Positions 60,048-64,000 of a DNA stretch of 64,000 nt are shown piece by piece. The stretch comes from JAJDYQ01 sp963662865 (lineage in GTDB: Bacteria; Pseudomonadota; Gammaproteobacteria; JAJDYQ01), in contig OY759969.1 in assembly GCA_963662865.1 (NCBI GenBank), positions 1,674,001-1,738,000 on the forward strand, read 5' to 3'. A program made the translations under genes and the position numbers. Each line of letters starts with the position of its first letter. Positions within the stretch are counted from its first letter, which is position 1. Below the pieces are notes generated by a model, which searched no databases, was not told where the DNA came from, and worked only from the letters and a program-made list of their open reading frames with translations.

Positions 60048-62702
60048 TTAAACCACAACGTTAACCAGCTTACCGGGCACCACTATTATTTTTCGTATCT
60101 CTACATCGTCAATAAATCGCTGTACATTTTTATTGGCCAGTGTGGCCGCCTCGATAGCTGCATTATCCGCATCGACGGCTACCGTTATCCTACCGCGAAC
60201 CCGGCCCCCGACCTGCACTACCATTTCAATCGAATCTCTCACCAGCGCCGATTCATCAACTTCAGGCCATGGCGCATTCAAAATATCATCACCATAGTCC
60301 AGCTCGCGCCATAAGGTATGGGTGATGTGCGGCGCAATCGGTCCTAATAATCTGAGAACAATACCCAGGCCCTCAGCCAGCAGCCGTTTTCCATCATCAG
60401 AACCACCGAACCGGTATAATACGTTCACGATTGACATGCAGGCGGAGACAACCGTGTTGAACTGCTGACGTTCATAATCGAACAAAGCCTTCTTCAGATG
60501 CTCATGCACTTCCCTTCTGGCATTTTTTTGATTGTCCACTATCCCGTTACTCACGACCAATCCTCCGATTCCAGGGTGAGCACTGGCCAGATTCCACAGG
60601 CGCTTCATAAAACGCGAAGCACCTTCCACTCCCTCATCCGACCATTCCAGTAATTGCTCCGGTGGCGAGGTAAACATGATATAAAGGCGCACGGTATCAG
60701 CGCCATAACGATCTATCAACGTTTGAGGATTGACCCCGTTGTTCTTCGATTTGGACATTTTCTCAATGCCACCGGGGAAAACCGGCCGCCCATCAGACTT
60801 CAGCCTTGCGCTGATAACCTTTCCTTTGTTATCTCTCTCGGTTTCAATGTCAGCCGGATTAAACCACTCTTTGGAGCCATCTTCGTTTTGCCGATACCAG
60901 GTCTCGGCGACCACCATGCCCTGGGTGAGCAACCGCGTAAACGGTTCATCATTATCCACCAAACCCTCGTCTCGCATAAGCCTGTTAAAGAAGCGCGCAT
61001 ATAGCAGATGCAAAATGGCGTGTTCGATACCGCCTACGTACTGGTCAACCGGCAACCAGTATTTGGCACGCTCGTCCAGCATTGACTGGTCGGCATCCGG
61101 ACAGCAATAACGTGCGTAATACCAACTGGACTCAAAAAAGGTGTCAAACGTATCGGTCTCACGTTCGCGGCCATCACCAAGATCATAAAACTCTGGCATA
61201 CGTTTTAATGGTGAACCGGTTCCATCGACAATAATATCCTGCGGCAGCTTTACCGGGAGCCCGGTTGCAGGCTCAATACCTTCCGGGGTTTTAACTATCG
61301 GGATCGGACAGCCCCAGTAACGCTGACGGGAAACGCTCCAGTCGCGCAGGCGGAAGTTAATCTGCCTGCCGCCTTTGCCTCCGGCATTCAAGTGTTCGGC
61401 TACGGCGTCAAAGGCTTGGTCCGAAGTCAGCCCGCTAAACCGGGCAGATCGTCTCAAAATACCTTTTTCACTGAATCTCGTATCCCATTCGTCCCATATT
61501 AACGGGAGATCATCTTTAATTGATAATGCAGGAACCCGGCGATCTTCACTCAATTCTGCCTCTCCCGCCGCTGAGTTTATTTCTGATTCACTAATGTCTT
61601 TGCCTTCCCAGTGTGAGGGGACTATCACCGGTTTAATAGAGAGGTTGTATTTTCTTGCAAAGTAAAAATCCCTTTCATCGTGCGCGGGAACGGCCATCAC
61701 CGCACCGGTACCATAGCCCATCAGGACAAAGTTGGCGGCATAAATCGGTACAATGCCGCCCGTAATCGGATGCACGGCGTTAATATCCAGGGCGATACCC
61801 GCCTTCTCCACGGTTTCAATCTCGGCTTCCGAAACACCGCCCTGCCGGCACCTCTCAATAAAGGCGGCAATATCCGCATTGCCTTCACCCGCCCGCAGCG
61901 CCAGAGGGTGCTCTGCGGCGACGGCCATGTAGGTCACACCCATCAGAGTGTCCGGACGTGTGGTAAAAACGGTAAGCTTTTCGTCAGTCTCTTCGATATT
62001 GAAATCAACCGTTACGCCTTCCGAGCGACCGATCCAGTTGCGTTGCATGGCAACAACCTGCTCCGGCCAGCCCGGTAATTTATCCAGACCATCCAGCAGC
62101 TCCTGTGCGTAATCCGTGATCTTCAAAAACCATTGCTCAATTTCACGTTTCTCAACTACCGCACCGGAACGCCAGCCACGACCGTCAATCACTTGCTCGT
62201 TCGCCAGCACCGTCCGGTCAACCGGGTCCCAGTTCACCGCCGCCTTCTTGCGATAGGCCAGATCTTTTTTCACCAGATGGGTAAACAACCACTGCTCCCA
62301 GCGATAATAATCGGCATCACAGGTCGCCAGCTCCCTATCCCAATCATAACTAAATCCCAGCAATTTGAGTTGGCCTTTCATGTATTCGATATTGGCGTAA
62401 GTCCACTCGGCAGGTGGTCTGGCATTTTTAAGAGCGGCATTTTCAGCCGGCAGACCAAAGGCATCCCAGCCCATGGGCTGCAGGACGTTTTTCCCCAGCA
62501 TCCGCTGGTAACGGGAGATTACATCGCCGATCGTGTAGTTACGCACGTGTCCCATGTGTAACTCACCGCTGGGGTAGGGGAACATGGACAGGCAATAAAA
62601 TTTTTCCTTATCCGGTTCTTCAATGACCTTGAATGACCGATTTTTCTCCCAGTACTGCCGGGCTGCCGCCTCCAATTGCTGTGGATTGTATTTTTCTTCC
62701 AT
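60048..62702 (-). CDS. leuS: leucyl-tRNA synthetase
   Basis: A class I synthetase of about 884 residues. The HIGH motif is in MFPYPSGELHMGHVRNYTIG and the KMSKS motif in EKMSKSKNNGVNPQ; the editing domain lies between (for example TTRPDTLMGVTYMAVAAEHP). The ATG at 62702 (EEKYNPQQLEAAARQYWEKN) is chosen over an upstream TTG. The N-glycosyltransferase gene follows within 25 bases. holA and lptE, frequent followers of leuS, are missing here. Confidence 0.97.
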   Translation of the reverse strand: MEEKYNPQQLEAAARQYWEKNRSFKVIEEPDKEKFYCLSMFPYPSGELHMGHVRNYTIGDVISRYQRMLGKNVLQPMGWDAFGLPAENAALKNARPPAEWTYANIEYMKGQLKLLGFSYDWDRELATCDADYYRWEQWLFTHLVKKDLAYRKKAAVNWDPVDRTVLANEQVIDGRGWRSGAVVEKREIEQWFLKITDYAQELLDGLDKLPGWPEQVVAMQRNWIGRSEGVTVDFNIEETDEKLTVFTTRPDTLMGVTYMAVAAEHPLALRAGEGNADIAAFIERCRQGGVSEAEIETVEKAGIALDINAVHPITGGIVPIYAANFVLMGYGTGAVMAVPAHDERDFYFARKYNLSIKPVIVPSHWEGKDISESEINSAAGEAELSEDRRVPALSIKDDLPLIWDEWDTRFSEKGILRRSARFSGLTSDQAFDAVAEHLNAGGKGGRQINFRLRDWSVSRQRYWGCPIPIVKTPEGIEPATGLPVKLPQDIIVDGTGSPLKRMPEFYDLGDGRERETDTFDTFFESSWYYARYCCPDADQSMLDERAKYWLPVDQYVGGIEHAILHLLYARFFNRLMRDEGLVDNDEPFTRLLTQGMVVAETWYRQNEDGSKEWFNPADIETERDNKGKVISARLKSDGRPVFPGGIEKMSKSKNNGVNPQTLIDRYGADTVRLYIMFTSPPEQLLEWSDEGVEGASRFMKRLWNLASAHPGIGGLVVSNGIVDNQKNARREVHEHLKKALFDYERQQFNTVVSACMSIVNVLYRFGGSDDGKRLLAEGLGIVLRLLGPIAPHITHTLWRELDYGDDILNAPWPEVDESALVRDSIEMVVQVGGRVRGRITVAVDADNAAIEAATLANKNVQRFIDDVEIRKIIVVPGKLVNVVV

Positions 62703-62869
62703 GAAAGGGTTTGATCTGATCAAATAAGCCGCAAGAATACAGCAGTCAGACGATTATTCGTAGCGCCGCCAGAATAAAATGCAGCCTGCATGCAGAGAAT
62801 ATTCAGATGTCTGTGTCAGGCAGATTTACAAAGCAATGTAATCATCCGGGCGCCTCTCAAAGTAAATGG

Positions 62870-63055
62870 CTAATTGGGATAGCGTGAGATTACCTTTATA
62901 TCAGGTGCAGCCAGTGCACAGATACCTTGGTTATGCCGATATAGAACAACCTGAGCAAGGCTGTCTCCATCAATCGAACCCGCTTTTGATCCTGGCCAAC
63001 TTGCAGAATCAATTGCATTATTATTCAAAATAAGCTTATGGAAATTCTGATTAAA
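62870..63055 (-). pseudogene. possible gene remnant in AT-rich intergenic DNA
   Basis: The minus strand is open for about 60 codons and reads like a real C-terminus (NNNAIDSASWPGSKAGSIDG, then VVLYRHNQGICALAAPDIKV) with a stop at 62870. There is no good start. A second frame just upstream reads DFGDTSFVAQETLI before its stop, so the gene may be broken by a frameshift. The family is unknown. The remainder of 62703-63284 shows no gene except the cupin promoter region. Confidence 0.35.
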
Positions 63056-63209
63056 TCAGAGTTTCCTGCGCCACAAACGATGTATCGCCAAAATCAATCA
63101 CGATCAGTTATTGATTTTGAAAGGAAAGCAAAAATCACATTCTTGTTTGTCGCGCTCTGACAAGTTCAGGATAGAATTGTTCAGAGCTTCTGTATAATTG
63201 TTGTTTAGA

Positions 63210-63240
63210 TTGATAGCTCGAAAAAGTTATATATTATAAT
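63210..63240 (+). promoter_or_regulatory. candidate promoter of the cupin gene
   Basis: A perfect TATAAT (63235-63240) follows TTGATA (63210-63215) with a 19-base spacer, 45 bases before the cupin ATG. The surroundings are AT-rich, unlike the neighbouring core genes. Confidence 0.5.
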
Positions 63241-63284
63241 TATGGTAAAGATTAATTATTATCTGCAATCAAAAGGAGAGTAAG

Positions 63285-63599
63285 ATGTCAGGAAGTTATC
63301 CAGACAAAATAAAAGAACTGCCACTATATGATGGGCGCTTTGATGCCTACAGATTAGAAGCAAAAGATAGTGATGTTCTTTTTGCTTCATATCCGGCTGG
63401 AACCTCAATTCCATCACATGTTCATGATACTGATAATCACGGCGTCATCACCAAAGGCGAGCTGATTCTCACCATGAATGGCAACACTCAAAGGATTGGT
63501 ATCGGTCAGTGGTATCATGTTCCTGCGAATGTTGAGCATTCTGCATTATTTGAAATTGAAACGGATGAAATTGAATTCTGGTTCAGAAAAAACACATAA
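63285..63599 (+). CDS. small single-domain cupin protein
   Basis: A 104-residue cupin. The metal-binding motif is PSHVHDTDNHGVITKGELIL (two His, then the Glu of motif 1) and motif 2 is WYHVPANVEHSALFE. Small cupins of this type are often metal-dependent sensors or enzymes; the function cannot be told. The ribosome site AAAGGAGAG is strong. Its stop codon lies at the edge of an attC-like site and it has its own promoter, as in integron cassettes. Confidence 0.8.
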   Translation: MSGSYPDKIKELPLYDGRFDAYRLEAKDSDVLFASYPAGTSIPSHVHDTDNHGVITKGELILTMNGNTQRIGIGQWYHVPANVEHSALFEIETDEIEFWFRKNT

Positions 63600-63652
63600 A
63601 CAAGCCAGGCAAGCAGGTGGCGTTCCGCCGCCGCTGAGTTCAAGCGTTAGCT
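63596..63652. other. attC-like recombination site of an integron cassette
   Basis: A 57-base imperfect palindrome: it begins ATAAACAAGCC right at the cupin stop and ends CTGAGTTCAAGCGTTAGCT. The closing TCAAGCGTTAG matches the end of well-known attC sites such as that of aadA, the core GTTAGCT fits the GTTRRRY consensus, and the centre GGTGGCG-TTC-CGCC is a hairpin. The opposite core has one extra A (TAAAC for TAAC). The position between two short genes in the same orientation is right for a cassette boundary. Confidence 0.55.
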
Positions 63653-63680
63653 TTCACAAAAAATAGTTAGTTTGTGGAGA

Positions 63681-64000
63681 ATGAAGAAGTTAATTTTAAT
63701 CTGCTTGATCGGCTTTGGAATTTATGGACATTTCCAGAAGAATCCGAAAACAACCCAGATTGCCCAGTCAACGTTCAGTATCGAATATTCAGCCAGTGAC
63801 GAAACACTTGAGCGAGCGTATCAAAACAGACAGAGTAATCTGCAAATTGGCGATTCAGGTAAGATTATAAAAATTCCACCTGATGACTTAAAAGGTAGTC
63901 GCCTTAAGCATCGAAGATCAGGTACAGTTCTATGGCGAGTACAAATGGAACCCAAAAGATGGGAGCATGCACTGGACACATCATGATCCAAAAGGTCGCC
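63681..64000 (+). pseudogene. DUF3465-like secreted protein, internally deleted and frameshifted, runs off the right edge
   Basis: From ATG 63681 it encodes a signal anchor (KKLILICLIGFGIYGHF), then LQIGDSGKIIKIPPDDLKGS, as in DUF3465 proteins. The central piece expected after GSR (a conserved stretch with a HN-D motif) is absent. The typical end continues in another frame from about 63905: ALSIEDQVQFYGEYKWNP, then MHWTHHDPKGR. The original frame stops at 63986. So an internal deletion plus frame change is inferred; the C-terminal end is outside the window. Confidence 0.6.

Overview
The window looks like a chromosome segment of a non-enteric gammaproteobacterium. Most genes are typical of that class and form conserved blocks: fimT-pilVWX-pilY1, thiL-pgpA, fetA-fetB, thiG-trmB, petABC-sspA, mlaC-murA-hisG-hisD, midA/folM/folK/folB/plsY/tsaD/rpsU, argJ and leuS. 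A flavocytochrome-c-like flavoprotein beside a small cytochrome c suggests sulfur chemistry. The organism cannot be named from this sequence.

Layout. 1-7.2 kb: type IV pilus minor pilins and a large PilY1 that runs off the left edge and carries one frameshift. 7.4-13.7 kb: housekeeping genes and an RND/MMPL exporter. 14.0-22.3 kb: autotransporter locus L1. 22.6-26.7 kb: a two-gene RND efflux system. 26.7-33.7 kb: an hsdS fragment, a small unknown gene, cytochrome c plus flavoprotein, fetAB, trmB, a MITE-like element, thiG, and the remains of a third autotransporter locus (L3). 33.0-41.9 kb: sspA, petABC, a DegS-like protease, hisD, hisG, murA, mlaC. 42.1-46.9 kb: autotransporter locus L2. 47.0-62.7 kb: ampD, a frameshifted Tat-signal gene, folate and phospholipid genes, an unknown membrane protein, tsaD, rpsU, argJ, a PLP lyase with a creatininase-family partner, an HMW1C-like N-glycosyltransferase and leuS. 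62.7-64.0 kb: AT-rich accessory DNA with a cupin gene, an attC-like site and a broken DUF3465 gene, possibly the edge of an integron cassette array.

The most interesting system is the autotransporter family. L1 and L2 share a candidate promoter, a 17-residue leader (MVTxPxKxATxxIxNLx) with a ribosome site, and then a pure C tract on the coding strand: 28 C in L1 and 50 C in L2. After the tract come a signal peptide, Calx-beta-like repeats and an almost identical outer-membrane barrel. In L2 no ordinary start codon lies between the tract and the end of the signal peptide's charged region, so translation must cross the tract. It encodes poly-proline, and slippage would switch the gene on and off. 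As assembled, both tracts are out of frame. A third copy keeps only the last residues of the barrel and the upstream region. An HMW1C-like N-glycosyltransferase, a family that modifies adhesins in the cytoplasm, lies about 11 kb beyond L2 and may modify these passengers; that link is inference.
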